From: Nigrospora sphaerica
Taxonomy: Eukaryota > Ascomycota > Sordariomycetes > Amphisphaeriales > Apiosporaceae
Reading direction: 5' to 3'
DNA: 64,000 nucleotides
Assembly (NCBI GenBank): GCA_018287875.1
Contig: JAGVVL010000002.1
Coordinates: forward strand, 6,696,001 to 6,760,000
Position numbers and translations under genes: made by a program. The notes beneath the pieces were generated by a model that searched no databases, had not been told where the DNA came from, and saw nothing but the letters and a program-made list of their open reading frames with translations. Positions within the stretch are counted from its first letter, which is position 1, and each line of letters starts with the position of its first letter. This document shows, piece after piece, positions 43,859 to 55,900 of the stretch.

Positions 43859-45890
43859 CATGGAGCAGGCCGGAATGGCAATGGGAGTCGTTTCCTAAGT
43901 AGTCCGGGCCAGCCCCGCTGGATCCATCCTGAATTTCATGCTTTCAGAACGGGTTTCTGCGCCTCGGGCAGTACCAGAACTACGAGCTTGCTGGGCAGAC
44001 TAGGGGGGCAGGCAGAGAGATTCTAGGTAGGCGGTCAGAAGCACCAACTTGCTTCTCGTCCCATATATTGAATTATGTCCCTGGCGTCTTTCCTGAAGTA
44101 CCTAGGAGGTTAAGACGTCAGCAAGGTAGCTCGCCCTTACAAATCTTATATGCGAATAGTACAACCAAGATCCCTCCGTGGCCATAGGGCAGGGCATATA
44201 CCGTGCACGGTGAATCTTGCGAAGATCGCCCTAGTCGCGGAATCCCAAGCCCGGGCCGCCCGTAGGCTCTAACGGTACCTACATAGTACAACATTCAGCG
44301 CAGATGGGTGGTGGGCGGGCGCGAGACGCCCAGAGCGTACGGGTCTGTCGGTCAGGTTCCCGATCCAATTCACCCACGGGAGGGGGGCTCTGTTGGCGCA
44401 TTTGGGGGGGAGGATCCACCGGATACACAGTTGTCTACTACGTAGGTAGGTTGTGACATGGACACTAATATCGCGCCGCATACTCCGTAGAATGGCCACA
44501 TCTCTGAACCGGCGGCCATGATGAGTGCGCAGGTAGCCCCAACCAAAAGCCGACCCCGAGACATATGGGGGGAACCGGACTGGGGATGGGCTGTAGCACA
44601 CGTGACTTGGTTTTTGCTCCCCCTCGCCACGTTGCCGCAGTGCAGCAGGACTCACACGCTGTCCTCCCGAGACGGTGCTTCCCGTGGTGACGCGCTATTG
44701 CCTGCCCATCCTTCCCACGTGTGTTACGCGAATTCCGATGGCTGGAGGTGGGCAAAAGAGCCAAGGTACATACCCGAGCCCGGTCTAGGTAACCCCCCGA
44801 CGCCAACGCTGGCCAGAGGCATAGAGGGTTAGGCACAGCCATGGATCTTCCCTGCCGCCGCTCTGTCGGTCGGGAGCGGAAGCCAGACCAGCGGGAAAGA
44901 CAAAACAGGTTACCAAACCGGCGCCGGGGGGCACCAGGACGGGGTTAGCACCAAATTGTCTTTGGAGCTGCCCGGCGGGACCAGATGGTCTATCTGGCCG
45001 CCCATCTGGTTGCCCGGGCTTCACGGGTGCGGCAGACAGAGCGGAAGAAGAGGGGGAGGGGGGGGAGAGGAGGAGGAGGGGCAATGGCGATTGGCCTCCT
45101 CCCGCTGCAGGGGCATTTAGATGTATGCGCCACGGACCGCTGTGATGCAGAGACGCCCAATCTGTTGTCCTCGGCAGCCAGTTGGGACGGGCGGGCGAGG
45201 ACGAGGACGCGGAGGAAAGGGAGGGAGGGCTGGGGCATGTGTACAACTCATCAATGTCAGAATTGGTCAATCATGTCGTCAAATTCACTCCCCCCGGCCC
45301 CCAGCACCGGCTCATGTGGGCAGTCAATAAACCGACTGTCATCTTCCGCGGGCCATCGTCACCGTCGGCTGCCCAACGTTGTGTGCGTCCTGGTTGTACT
45401 CGACGCGGCAGGTCGATCTGAAGGGCGATGCGGACCACACGTTCGGAAGTCGGTGCCAATGCCTACCTGATGCAAAGTACCTCGCGAGGTACTTATATCC
45501 GCAACCTACATCGGGTATGTACTACAACTATCATCCTCCATCGGCTTTGGGCTCCAGCCACGCGCGTCGACCTCGATCCATCTGTGCAGGCACCGGAGCC
45601 AGCAGCAAGACGGATGAATTGAATCCCATCCCCATGTCGCTTTTTCTGTAGGTACCATGTACGCAAGTAAGAGCTTGGCAGGCGCTGGGGGACAAGCCCC
45701 CCAGCTCTGAGCTAAATGGGCCGTTGCCCGTCCCGCTAGGCGAAAAACGGCATCGGCCACACGCTTGTGCCTGCTGAGGTTGGGGTTGGGTTGGGCTATG
45801 CTGGAGGGGCAAGTCCCTCTCACCGCATGCATCATCTGAAGCAAACCGGTAGGGCTTGTTGTCGAAGTCATCAACCGGTTCCCGTCAAGT

Positions 45891-45970
45891 CAGACAGACA
45901 CCCACCACCCACCCACCCAAGCACGCACGCACACCTACACACAGGCGAGAGAGAGAGAGAGAGAGCGAGA
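45891..45970. repeat. Compound microsatellite (CAGA, ACCC, GCAC, GA)n
   Basis: Successive short tandem blocks: CAGACAGACA, then ACCC-type units, GCACGCACGCACAC, CTACACAC and a (GA) run of about 20 bases. It lies about 930-1000 bases upstream of the kinase start, within a purine-rich segment that continues to about 46060. Confidence 0.85.
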
Positions 45971-46897
45971 TAGGAAGGGAAAGTGAGAGCGAGCTTGTGA
46001 GAAAAAGAGGGGGGCAGAGAGAACCGTGATCTGAAACGAGAGATCCGGAAAGAAAGAACGAGCGTGAGGGTGGGTGTGTCCAGCAGGAGACGAGACGAGA
46101 CGAGAAAACAGACACAGGCCACCACCGCCGCCGCCTCTCCCGCTCTTCCTCTCATCGCAGACCCTCGCCCGAGCCCTCGAAAGTAGATGGATCGATACCG
46201 CTAAGCGATGTGGAATGTCCAACGTGCTTGTACCCTTGACCCGAGCCCTCGAAGCCTCTCCTTCCTCCTCCACCTCCCCCCTCATCCTTTACACCTCATT
46301 TCCCTCCTCGTCGGCATCTTCCCTCAATTCGCTACTGTTGCTGCAGGTTCAAGAGGGACCGCGTGGTAAGAGGCGCGGAGTGACGACGGATGGTGCGCCA
46401 TCACGGCCGGCTTGACAACACAGCAGAACTGCCACCCCCCCCCCCTTCCCCAGGAATCCCCGGCGTATGGGAGCCTCCAACTGGGACGCACGTTGCCTAT
46501 CGCCTGCCAATAACGGGTTGTGCGCCTCACTTCGCCCCCATAGTCGTCCATATTAACTTTGGACGTGCTGTCGCCTGTCAGTGCCATGAGCATCCAGCCC
46601 GGCCAGACAGCCCGAGCCCATTTGTATAGGCTGCCGGTAACCTGCCCCGACTTGCGTTGAACAACCCAACCTGGCCGGCCGGCCTTACATGACTTGCCTC
46701 TTCAACCTCTCCACCCACTTTCATTTCGACGAGGCGGTTCCAGCACCCCACGTCCCGACGTGCCAGCCACGGGGTCCCTTCCTGCCAGCTGCCTCCCCCG
46801 GACGGGCCAAGCCTGCCCGCCCATGGTCCCTTGAGGCCGTCTGCCGCCCTCCTTCGCTCAGCCACGGCCCGGCCCCAGTGAGGCAACACGGGCGGGG

Positions 46898-49593
46898 ATG
46901 GTCATGGCGTCGTACGAGCCCCCACCGTCAGATGGGAACAGGAAAGCCGCTGGGTGGTTTAAGAGGTGGATGGGCAAAGCCGGCCCGCCCGTGCCTGCGA
47001 GTCCACCTTGCAAGTCAGACACGATGAGTCCAGAGACGTCGCCCGGCCCAGGTCTGATGCGCCGCGTCTCGAGAAGGGTCGTGCCGGGACTTCCCCGCGC
47101 AAAGACCTTCAAGAGGCAGCAGTCGGAGGTCCGGGAGAAGCTGGAGCCCATCGCCCCCTCCCCCGACGAGCGGCGGGCCGTATCCGTGGACAGGCGGGCG
47201 CGCCCCCTGCGCAACACCTCCCGCCTGCGAGACCAGCAACCGCCCCGTGCCAGCGCGCCCGAATTCCTGGACGACACCCGCTCCATGATGACGGCGGACC
47301 TGACGCTTTCCGTGCCGCCCAGCCCGCTGGAAGAGAAGCACTTCCTAAACGTCTCGACCGTATCCCGCGCCAGCACCGCCAACACGGAAGCGCCGCCCGA
47401 AGAAGCCAAGCCCCTCCAGCTTGCGCAGCCGCTGCATTTACCGTCCAGAGACGTGTCGACGGCCGGTGTGCGTTCCACGACGACGTCACTGTACGACGCC
47501 CAGATCAACAAGGAGCTGGAGTCGAAGTGGATTCTGAATCTCTCGATGCATTTCCGAGACAAGTCGAAACGAGAAAAGTTCTTTGTTACTTATCGCGAGA
47601 ACGACGCGCTCTGGCGACGTGTTACCATCTCCCTGGATTACCGAGATGCCCCTGACGACTCGTTAGAGAAAGACCTTCTTGAGACCAAATTCCAGCGTGA
47701 AAAGAGCGCCAAGATATACGAAGCCATCCGGGAGAGCCTTAATGATATTCAATTTTACAGCACGGTAACAAACCTCAAGCTACAGACCACCGACGGGCGA
47801 CTGCATGTGCACGTGGTGGAGGATGTCAGTGTAAGTACCGCTCTCGTCGGGAGGCGCTCGGGCGTCTTAGGTGGCGTGACAAGTGCTCGGCTCACACGTT
47901 CGGGCAGGAGATCATTCACTACCCGACCACGCGCATGGTGCACCATCTCCGGTGTCGACGCATCCCCGAAAGTGCCCTTGAATTCGACTCGCACATGTCG
48001 GGGTTTGTATACAAGGTTCGTGTGGGCGGCCAGACGCTCATCAAAAAGGAGATACCCGGGCCCGACACCGTGGACGAGTTCCTGTACGAGGTGAACGCAC
48101 TGAGCGCTCTGAAGTTTTCCTCCAGCATCATTGGCTTCTTTGGCGTGGTAGTCGATGATGCCAACGAGAACGTCAAAGGCCTCCTCATCGACTATGCCGA
48201 ACAGGGTTCTCTTATTGACCTGATTTACGATTCCCAAGAGCACGGCCCGGACCTGCCCTGGGCCACGAGAGAGCGGTGGGCGCGTCAGATTGTCCAGGGA
48301 TTAGCCGATGTGCACGAAGCCGGGTTTGTCCAGGGCGATTTCACCCTTTCCAACATTGTGATTGATGAGGACGAAAACGCAAAGATTATAGACATCAACA
48401 GACGCGGTTGCCCCGTGGGCTGGGAACCGCCGGAGGCAACCCCGCTTATCGACAGCAACCAACGGATTTCCATGTATATCGGCGTGAAGTCGGACCTTTA
48501 TCAGCTGGGCATGGTCCTCTGGGCGCTCGCCACCCTCGAGGATGAGCCCGAGGCTCATCGCCGACCGCTGCGGCTCGACCCGGAAATCGAGGTCCCGACA
48601 TATTACCGGAGGATTGTGGAGAACTGTCTCTGCGAGAACCCTCGAGTCCGGCTGCAGGCCACTGCCCTGCTCGCTATGTTTCCCGAACCCCGGCACGCAG
48701 GTGACTACTTGACCGACGCGCCGCCCATTATCGTTGAAGACGATCGTTTTGTGCAGGAGTATAGGGTTAAAAACTTTGACGGGCGGCCGCAAATGGTCAG
48801 GACCGTCACGCGCTGCAACGACTGGCCGCCCTCGGACATGGACGGTCGTTCCAGTGCCCCATCGCCCGGATTATCAGAGGATTCATATTATTACCCGCCG
48901 CGTGGACGATCGCCGCCCAGCCCTCTACCAAACCCTCATGGCTATGGCGCTCCTTACACGGCTCGGAAAACCACGTGGCTTGAGAATACCCAAACCGGGC
49001 CTCCGTCGACGAGAAGTGTTTCTCGGGACGACGGCCAGACAGAGTCTGGACAAGACACCCTAGACGTGAGCACAGGGAAGCCGGAAAGCGAATTTCTGAG
49101 CACCGTTGAGCCAGGGCATTTGTCTGCACCTCTAACAGCCTGCGAGGTTGCAGAAAAGCGTGGCGGCCTCAACGACGAAGCGAACGGTTTCTCGGAATCC
49201 AACGAACCAACCCCAACCGTGGAGATATCCGGGCCTGGGGACCCGCACACCGTGATGCGATTGGAAAAGGGGCAGGACGGGGGGTTTGGAGGAGGGGCCC
49301 AGGTCGCCAAATGGGAAGCGACACCGTCGGAGAGCAGCGACGTCGAGATAGATTTGGCACCCAGCTACACGTATAGTGCTACGGGCACCACCTACGAGAG
49401 ACATGGCGAAGCTACGGGGCCGGGGCAGGGGGGCCCGGAGACAACGTTGCCGGCGGGGCTGGGTCGCCAGGACGGCGATCTGGTGGGGATCGGCTCGGCA
49501 TATGGCGCACACAATCAAGTCTGGCAGCAGGCGCGTTCGGATGAAGAGGTGGGCCGGACGAATGTGACGGCGTCACTATCCTCGAAAGCATGA
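46898..49593 (+). CDS. Fungal protein kinase-like protein with atypical catalytic motifs
   Basis: Exons 46898-47830 and 47908-49593 give 872 residues; the 77-base intron (GTAAGT...GGGCAG) joins VVEDVS to EIIHYPTTRM. The N-terminal part is basic and disordered (VVPGLPRAKTFKRQQSEVRE), followed by a folded region of unknown type (about 200-310). A kinase-like domain spans about 320-580: Lys in GGQTLIKKEI (357/358), a Glu helix EFLYEVNALSAL, catalytic loop VQGDFTLSN with Asp455 and Asn460 but no HRD His/Arg, and DIN (473-475) in place of DFG. SDLYQLGMVLWALATLE is a normal F-helix. The C-terminal 290 residues are disordered. Key metal- and ATP-binding residues survive, so it may be active although divergent; substrates are unknown. 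Confidence 0.85.
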
Positions 49594-51041
49594 GGGGCGG
49601 AACACTGAGGTACACGTTTCTTTCGTTCCGGGCTCGTCCTGCTGGGCATGGATCCATGGGGACGGGCTTGGTGGAGGGCTCAGCCAGGGAGGGGGCCCAG
49701 AGGCATGTGCACACGGCAAAGATAGCTACAGCACGTCATTACCCGGGGACCAACAGATGACCGAGCAAAGCCAAAAGACATGGCGCGGAGTTTTACGATG
49801 GGACGATGGCGCACGTTGTTTTCTCTCCTATGTTTCAGGAAGTATAATGATATGATGATGGATTCGTACGACGAGGGGGGGGTTGGGCCGTATTATACAG
49901 TTACATAGCTGGCCACGAATAGCCTGCTTGGATGACATCAGGACTTGACCGTTTCACTCCCCACAACTACGGGTTCCATGCACCGCGTGGTCGAAGGGAA
50001 CACGGGTTGGGGACAGAGGGCACGAGGGTTGTCTGTGTCTGGCCGTGGGTGAATCATACGCGCATAGAGAGGGCGGAATAGAGAGAGAGAGAGGGCTGAG
50101 CTGGCAGGGGTCAAAGGGCGGGCTTGGGGTTCAAGGATATGGGGACTGTGGTGGTCATCTGTTGAATGTCAGGAGGCGAATGCATCTACAGTCTATGCCG
50201 TATGTACACATATGGTACGGGCATGGGGCGATCAACTGGAACTGAGAATCGCAATCTCCACAAGCGGCAGCGAGGGTTGGCCCGAGGGTTTTGCGGTGGC
50301 GTCGTGGGCATCCCACAAGTCACAACGGGGGGAATCGTCTTTGTGGGTTTCGTCGACACAGGACACACAAAGAATAGAACAAAGGTCGGACAGACAGACA
50401 GACGTGCATGATTCGGGGGCCCGGTGGCACATCCCGTTCCATTCGGGCCAGGCGCTAACCCTGGAGGCCGACTAGTTGTAGTCGGTGTTGCAGATCGGTC
50501 CGAGTGCAAAGGTCGAAGGCTTCTAGAATGGGGCAGGGCTTACTGGTGAAGAGTCAATCCCACCTAGTGTTCACGATCGTGACGCGGCCAAAGAAAAAAG
50601 GAGCAAAAAAAGAAAAGAAAAGTCATTCCGCATCATAGGACCCCCTGGCCTGGGTGTTTATGCCAAGTTGGCGCCCCGGAGCCGAGCACCAGCCGCGGGA
50701 TGAGGGGTCCATTAAACCATATATCGGCGCGACCAGATTAACTACTTTCCATCCATGGAACGTCGGCGACACGCGGGACGTAACAACGTAAGATACTCTT
50801 GTCCGATAGCTCATGGCCCGCGTCGTTGGATCGTTTTCTTTTCCCCGGCTCAACAACGTCATGCGTGCAGAATCATGAATCACATTCAATCGCCAACTAC
50901 TATGGGCACGACAGCGCGATATAACCCAGCATGGCTTTTTAAATACAATTGAGTAAGCTCGTCACATCATACGGCCTTCGGGGAGTATTCTCGAAAGTGT
51001 GGCAAATGTCCTTCCTTTTGCTCCGTATCCCAGTTTTCTGC
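49594..51041. other. Intergenic spacer between convergent genes
   Basis: 1.45 kb between the stops of the kinase and LEU1 genes. It has a (GA) run at about 50080-50093, an 8-base G run near 49878 and an A-rich stretch at 50592-50622. Small frames on both strands lack recognisable content. No RNA gene is seen. Confidence 0.5.
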
Positions 51042-53378
51042 TTACCACTCCATGGGATTCTTAATCTCCTCACCGCGGTTCGTCGACGGAACCGGCGCCG
51101 CCTTGGCTGCCAGCTTGCCACCCTGGCCCTTCCTCTTCAGGTACGAAGTGCCGTCGATCCACGGCGTCTCTTGGCTGATCTTCTTCTCGTGCTCGGCAAT
51201 CTTGTCTTCGAGTTGCAGCGTCAAGCCGATGTCGTCCAGACCGTTGGTGAGGCAGTGCTTGCGGAACTCCTCAACGTCGAACTTGCAAATCTCATTGCTA
51301 CTCTCGTCGCGGATGACCTGGTTGGGCAAATCAACCTCGAGCTGCTTGCCCGCGCGAGCCTCGGCCGCGATTCTCTCCATGTCCGACCCGTTTGTGATCT
51401 GAATCGGCAGCATGCCGTTCTTGAATGTGTTGTTAAAGAAAATATCGGCAAACGAGGGCGCAATGATACACTTGATGCCGAAATCAAGCAGCGCCCAGGG
51501 CGCATGCTCACGGGAGCTGCCGCAGCCGAAGTTCACGCCGGTGCAGACGAGAATCTGGGCTTTGGTGTAGGGATCTTGGTTCAAAACAAAGTCGGGGTTG
51601 GGCGAGCCGTCCGGGTTGCGTCTCCAGTCGTTGAACAGTGCTGAACCAAGACCAGTCCGCTTGATGGTCTTGAGGAACTGCTTGGGGATGATTGCATCCG
51701 TGTCGATATTGTTGCGATCCATAGGCGCAGCGATGCCCTTGTGAACAAGGAATTTGGGTAGGCCCTGAGACCCGACGGCGTCGGAGACGATGTGGTTGGT
51801 AACGGGCGAACTATCCACGGGCTGGTCGGTGAGCTCCTCCCTGGCTACGCTGTCCGTCGCTACCCGGTCGTCAACCTTGGCCTTCTCAAGCGGCGAGGGC
51901 TTGAAGGCATCAATATGGGGGCTGGCCTTGTACTGTGTCAACTCCCGAACGTCTGCCAGCTTGCCGACGATGCCGGCGGCGGCTGCCATGACGGGCGACA
52001 TCAGGTGCGTACGGCCCAGGGCTCCCTGGCGGCCCTCGAAGTTGCGGTTGCTCGTGCTCGCACATCGCTCTCGCGGCGAAAGGATGTCAGGGTTCATGCC
52101 TAGGCACATACTGCAGCCAGCTTCTCTCCACTCGAAGCCGGCGTCCACGAAGATCTTGTCAAGGCCCTCGGCCTCGGCCTGGTCCTTGATGAGGCCGGAA
52201 CCGGGCACAACCATGGCACGCGTGACGTTGCTGGCCTTCTTACGACCCTTGACCACCTGGGCGGCAGCCCGCAGGTCCTCGATTCTCGAGTTTGTGCAGG
52301 ATCCAATGAAGACCTTGTCAATGGGAATGTCTTGAATGCGAGTGCCGGCCGAGAGTCCCATGTATTCCAGCATCCTCCGGCCTGCGGCCTTCTTGGCGTC
52401 GCTCTCGAAGCTTTCGGGATCGGGAACGACGCCGGTGATGGGGACGACGTCCTCGGGGCTGGTGCCCCAGGTGACGGTAGGGACAATCTCGCTGCCGTCG
52501 ATCTGGACGTCGATGTCGTACTTGGCGTCGGGGTCCGATTTGAGCGTCTTCCAGTAGGCTACGGCGCGGTCCCACTCGGGCGAGGGGAAGGGGGGCGCCA
52601 GGGGCTTGCCCTTGAGGTACTCGAACGTCACGTCGTCGGGGGCTACCATGCCGGCTCGAGCACCTCCCTCGATCGACATGTTGCAGATGGACATACGGGC
52701 CTCCATGCTCAGGCTGCGGATGACGGAGCCGCAGAACTCGATGACACAGCCAGTGCCGCCGGCGGTGCCGATCTTGCCAATGGCGTGAAGAACGACGTCC
52801 TTGGAGCTGACGCCGGGAGCCAGCTCGCCGTCGACTTGTATCCGCATGTTCTTGCTTCTCTTGGTGATGAGGCACTGGGTAGCGAGAACGTGCTCGACCT
52901 CGGAGGTGCCGATGCCCGTGGCGAAGGCGCCGAAGGCGCCGTGGGTCGAGGTGTGGCTGTCGCCACAGACGAGCGTGGTGCCAGGCAGGGTGAAGCCCTG
53001 CTCGGGCCCGATAACGTGGACGATGCCCTGGCGCTTGTCGCCCAGGCCGAAGTAGGTGAGGCCGAAGTCCTTGACGTTCTCCTCGAGCGTCACGCACTGC
53101 AGGCGGGAGTCGTCCTCTTCGATGAAGGTGGCAATGTCCTTCATGCCCTTGCGCGGCTTGGTCGGCACATTGTGGTCGGTGGTGGCCAGGGTGCAGTCGG
53201 GGCGGCGAACCTGGCGGCCGGCGTTCTTCAGGCCCTCGAAGGCCTGGGGCGACGTGACCTCATGAACCAGGTGACGGTCGATGTAGAGGAGAATGGTGCC
53301 GTCCAGCTTCTCGTCCACGATGTGGCTGGAGAGGACCTTGTCGTACAAAGTCTGGGGCGCGTTGCTGGGTGCCGGCAT
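51042..53378 (-). CDS. LEU1: 3-isopropylmalate dehydratase (isopropylmalate isomerase), single chain
   Basis: An intronless 778-residue protein, the usual length of fungal Leu1, starting [20 protein letters not shown]. It carries the aconitase-type large domain: [47 protein letters not shown], and the three Fe-S cysteines in [14 protein letters not shown] and [11 protein letters not shown]. The swivel (small-subunit) domain follows with [14 protein letters not shown] [29 protein letters not shown] and [12 protein letters not shown]. It converts 2-isopropylmalate to 3-isopropylmalate in leucine synthesis; in fungi both subunits are fused, as here. The cluster-containing enzyme is cytosolic in yeast. 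Its promoter lies in the 4.9 kb gap shared with the OLE1-type gene. Confidence 0.97.
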   Translation of the reverse strand: MPAPSNAPQTLYDKVLSSHIVDEKLDGTILLYIDRHLVHEVTSPQAFEGLKNAGRQVRRPDCTLATTDHNVPTKPRKGMKDIATFIEEDDSRLQCVTLEENVKDFGLTYFGLGDKRQGIVHVIGPEQGFTLPGTTLVCGDSHTSTHGAFGAFATGIGTSEVEHVLATQCLITKRSKNMRIQVDGELAPGVSSKDVVLHAIGKIGTAGGTGCVIEFCGSVIRSLSMEARMSICNMSIEGGARAGMVAPDDVTFEYLKGKPLAPPFPSPEWDRAVAYWKTLKSDPDAKYDIDVQIDGSEIVPTVTWGTSPEDVVPITGVVPDPESFESDAKKAAGRRMLEYMGLSAGTRIQDIPIDKVFIGSCTNSRIEDLRAAAQVVKGRKKASNVTRAMVVPGSGLIKDQAEAEGLDKIFVDAGFEWREAGCSMCLGMNPDILSPRERCASTSNRNFEGRQGALGRTHLMSPVMAAAAGIVGKLADVRELTQYKASPHIDAFKPSPLEKAKVDDRVATDSVAREELTDQPVDSSPVTNHIVSDAVGSQGLPKFLVHKGIAAPMDRNNIDTDAIIPKQFLKTIKRTGLGSALFNDWRRNPDGSPNPDFVLNQDPYTKAQILVCTGVNFGCGSSREHAPWALLDFGIKCIIAPSFADIFFNNTFKNGMLPIQITNGSDMERIAAEARAGKQLEVDLPNQVIRDESSNEICKFDVEEFRKHCLTNGLDDIGLTLQLEDKIAEHEKKISQETPWIDGTSYLKRKGQGGKLAAKAAPVPSTNRGEEIKNPMEW

Positions 53379-53882
53379 GTTGGCGGCTGCGCAAATGCTT
53401 TTGATATGGAAGGGGTGTTTGCGGGTTGTAGCAAGGTGCCCAAGGATTATGAAGTAGTGGGCGTTTTGGGGGATTCAAAAATATGCACCTCTACACAAGC
53501 GAAGAGGTAGTAGGTGAAGAAGTACTCAGTGCCTCTTGGTCGCGGTGCGGGACGCGGCTATGAGACCACGAGACAAGACCGACGTCGCAATTATTAGTTG
53601 CAGTGAGAGGGGCCACGCTCACTGTCTGCTCGATGCCACAAGGGGGGGAATGTGGGGAAAGAGGGGGACAAGGTCTCTGGATGTATCCGGACGGAGCGGA
53701 AGGGAGAGGGGAAAAGGGAGAGAGGAATAAAGCGCGAGCCGACGGTCCCGCGAGATGAATGAGATATGCTTGGGTTTTCGACGGGTTCGGTCCTGAGGTT
53801 AAAACATCGGATCCCAGCTGCTGCGACGTCTTGTCCCTCCCGCCGCGATCGGCGCCCTGGGACCTGCTCCGACCTTCGGAGC

Positions 53883-53925
53883 GACGTCACTTGCCCGCCA
53901 TTGGCAATTCGCGCCTGCCTATTGG
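53883..53925 (-). promoter_or_regulatory. Possible LEU1 promoter elements (CCAAT boxes and a CRE-like site)
   Basis: Read in the LEU1 direction there are two CCAAT boxes (reverse of ATTGG at 53921-53925 and 53900-53904) and a GTGACGTC element (53883-53890), about 500-550 bases upstream of the start. CCAAT boxes bind the HAP-type complex and TGACGTC binds bZIP factors in fungi. No Leu3-type CCGG-N2-CCGG site was found. Functional relevance is inferred only from position and motif. Confidence 0.3.
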
Positions 53926-54027
53926 CCCCTAGCGGGGTCACCCCTCACTCCGGAGGTTTCTGTAGCCACCTAAACCGGGACCCCTGGCCTTGCATTGGAT
54001 TACATAAGTACTTACTGTATACACCTT

Positions 54028-54038
54028 GGGGGGGGGGG
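54028..54038. repeat. Poly-G homopolymer
   Basis: A run of about 11 G residues at the left border of the lower-GC segment, followed within about 25 bases by an A-rich run (54055-54063). Confidence 0.8.
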
Positions 54039-54039
54039 C

Positions 54040-55900
54040 GCGAGCCAGTCGGGAAAAAAAAATAATAGTACATCTTTCGAACTTGCCGGCTTCGTGTCTA
54101 GTGAGATAATCGTAAACTTTTTCATACGGTGCGTTAGGACGTTGGTATATACAGTAGTTACCCTAGTTACTAGATACGACTCATGCAGGCGCCAGATATC
54201 TACAGAGTAGTTAAGGGCTCATATCCACTAGGCAGCTAAACCTGCAGGTGCGCCCCGCAACATTTTAATAGTGAATTGGCAGCAATTATTTGGCAGCGTG
54301 GCTTTCGTGTCAACTCCAAAAGAGAGGCCATTTGATTATCGTGAATAGGTTCATCCGGAAGCCCGCCGTAACGAAAGCTATACCTCTGATATTGCTGGCC
54401 GTAGGGTTTGTACAATCAAAGATAGAGAGCGTCTGTCTGCTTGAACACTGGCCGCTGGGGTAACTGATGACTGAGAGTGCTTGACTGGTTGGAACTGAAC
54501 TTGACAATAGGTCGTTAGGCTGTAGGCCCATCTATGGGTGAGATAGATGCTGAGATTGATCACTGAGGTAATGCCTGTCTATGTAGGAAATCCTTCTGAC
54601 TTATATCCCAAACCATTCCCCCACTGATACCGTGAATCACCTTGGATCACCACTGATTCTCCTGATCCCTTGGTGTTGGCTCACCAGTGTCCTTACTGAT
54701 CCATGCCGCTCTATCAGTGCCAAGCCCGGTGATCCATCACGTGACCTACTGACGTTGGTTGGACATCCAAAGCTGGATGTCCATTCTTGGATGTCCCGTC
54801 CTGGAGATTGGGATGCGGTTAAATAACCACCTAGTCAAATGTCTCGTCATCGTCAATATCAGTCTTCAGGTCCAGTAGGCTCAACGCTCCAGAATCAAGG
54901 TCCATTATTGGATGTCCAATACTGGATGTCCAAACCTTTGTATGCTATCTCAGTGTGGCGGTCGCAACCGCTGGATGTGGCGGTGCTGACAGGGGAGATT
55001 GGTTCGTGCGTATTGGCGTCAGCGCTGACCTTTGATGCGTTGGTTAGATCCGTTGGGCTGGGTTCGTAACACCCGCCTCGAGAAGCCGGATAGGTGCGCT
55101 AGATAATGATAGCGCGTTCTTACAGCAGGAGGCGAGATGTCGGAATCCCTCGAGCCTCCATCGAAAGCTGCCATCAAGAAAGGACGACCTCAAGGACTGG
55201 ATATTCGGCGACGCACGTACGCGTGAAGTTCAGGCTTGGAGACTCATCGCCAGCGGCGTCAAGAGACGCGTATTTCGCGCTAAGGAAACGACTGACCTAG
55301 GACTGAGAGAGGCGCTCCTGAAAGCGCTCCTTAGCCCAAGCAGCGGTCTGTCTATGGGTCGGCTTAGGGTGTTGCAATCGATGCCAGAGGCGGAGTTCGC
55401 GCCTCCATTAGTTGGTGAGTTCTCCCATGGTTGCCAAAAAGCTCTTAGGATGCGCTAAATTTAGTGGGAAATAGAAGGCCAACGCAAAATTGGGGGTCGC
55501 GCTACCCCCTAAAGGCCTGCTAAACGGTTAAAACAGAAAAGAAAACTGGATCGCGAGACCCCTGCGCCACCCTGCAGCCTCCCCTACAACTGGATATTTC
55601 AGAGGTTGCTATCCAATACGCAGATATTCAGTTAGCCACCAAAAATTAATGTTGATTAAGATTACTATGCACTTATCGGCCAATGTTCAGTCTAGGGGGT
55701 ATTCACTCGCTAGGGTAACTACTGTACGGATAGTCGAGACAGCCGGACAAAAACTGGACTGCGTACCTACAACTAGATTAGAAACGGTCTGTGCTGTACT
55801 GCGTATTCTTTGGTGGTTTTTTGGCCTACCCGTTCTGGCAAGTTTTTACGTGCGGGTTTGTTGAGTTATCGACTCGGCTGGACCGGAACAGCTGTGTCGA
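54040..55900. mobile_element. Possible decayed mobile element or relic repeat (lower-GC tract)
   Basis: This segment is visibly AT-richer than the flanking genes. It contains four copies of TGGATGTCC (54774-54782, 54788-54796, 54909-54917, 54923-54931) plus one inverted copy GGACATCCA (54761-54769) that forms a 9-base stem with the first. A cluster of GATCA/TGATC words lies at 54640-54740. A frame without a start is open for 136 codons at 55048-55455 and includes DLKDWIFGDARTREVQAWRL; no family is recognised. A hairpin GGGGGT-CGCGCT-ACCCCC sits at 55492-55509. No intact transposase, reverse transcriptase or terminal repeat pair is visible, so the call rests on composition and repeats only. 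Confidence 0.3.
54761..54931. repeat. TGGATGTCC direct and inverted repeat cluster
   Basis: Four direct copies in two close pairs and one inverted copy in 171 bases. The inverted copy and first direct copy are separated by 4 bases and could fold as a hairpin. Within each pair the spacing is 14 bases start to start, suggesting binding-site or long-terminal-repeat sub-repeat organisation. Confidence 0.75.

Larger units (their letters stand above)
41194..46897. other. Long gene-poor region between LON and the kinase gene
   Basis: 5.7 kb without a gene I can support. A 90-codon frame at 41454-41726 has normal composition but no known motif. TACCTA patches occur at about 43380-43400, 43806-43858, 44097-44112, 44273-44290 and 44443-44455. 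G and C runs (41872-41878, 42547-42553, 42749-42756, 46435-46445) and the composite microsatellite at 45891-45970 stand out. The last 1 kb is pyrimidine-rich and probably the kinase 5' leader. Confidence 0.5.

Noticed and set aside
52332..53510. 392-codon + strand frame over LEU1
   Set aside because: It is exactly antisense to the highly conserved LEU1 coding sequence and is Gly/Val/Ala-rich in the way expected for the shadow of a GC-rich gene.
53379..54000. Leu3-type CCGG-N2-CCGG regulatory site upstream of LEU1
   Set aside because: I looked for it and saw only single CCGG half-sites, not the paired palindrome.
55492..55509. GGGGGT/ACCCCC hairpin as a terminator
   Set aside because: Intrinsic hairpin terminators are not a feature of nuclear fungal genes, and no transcription unit ends here.
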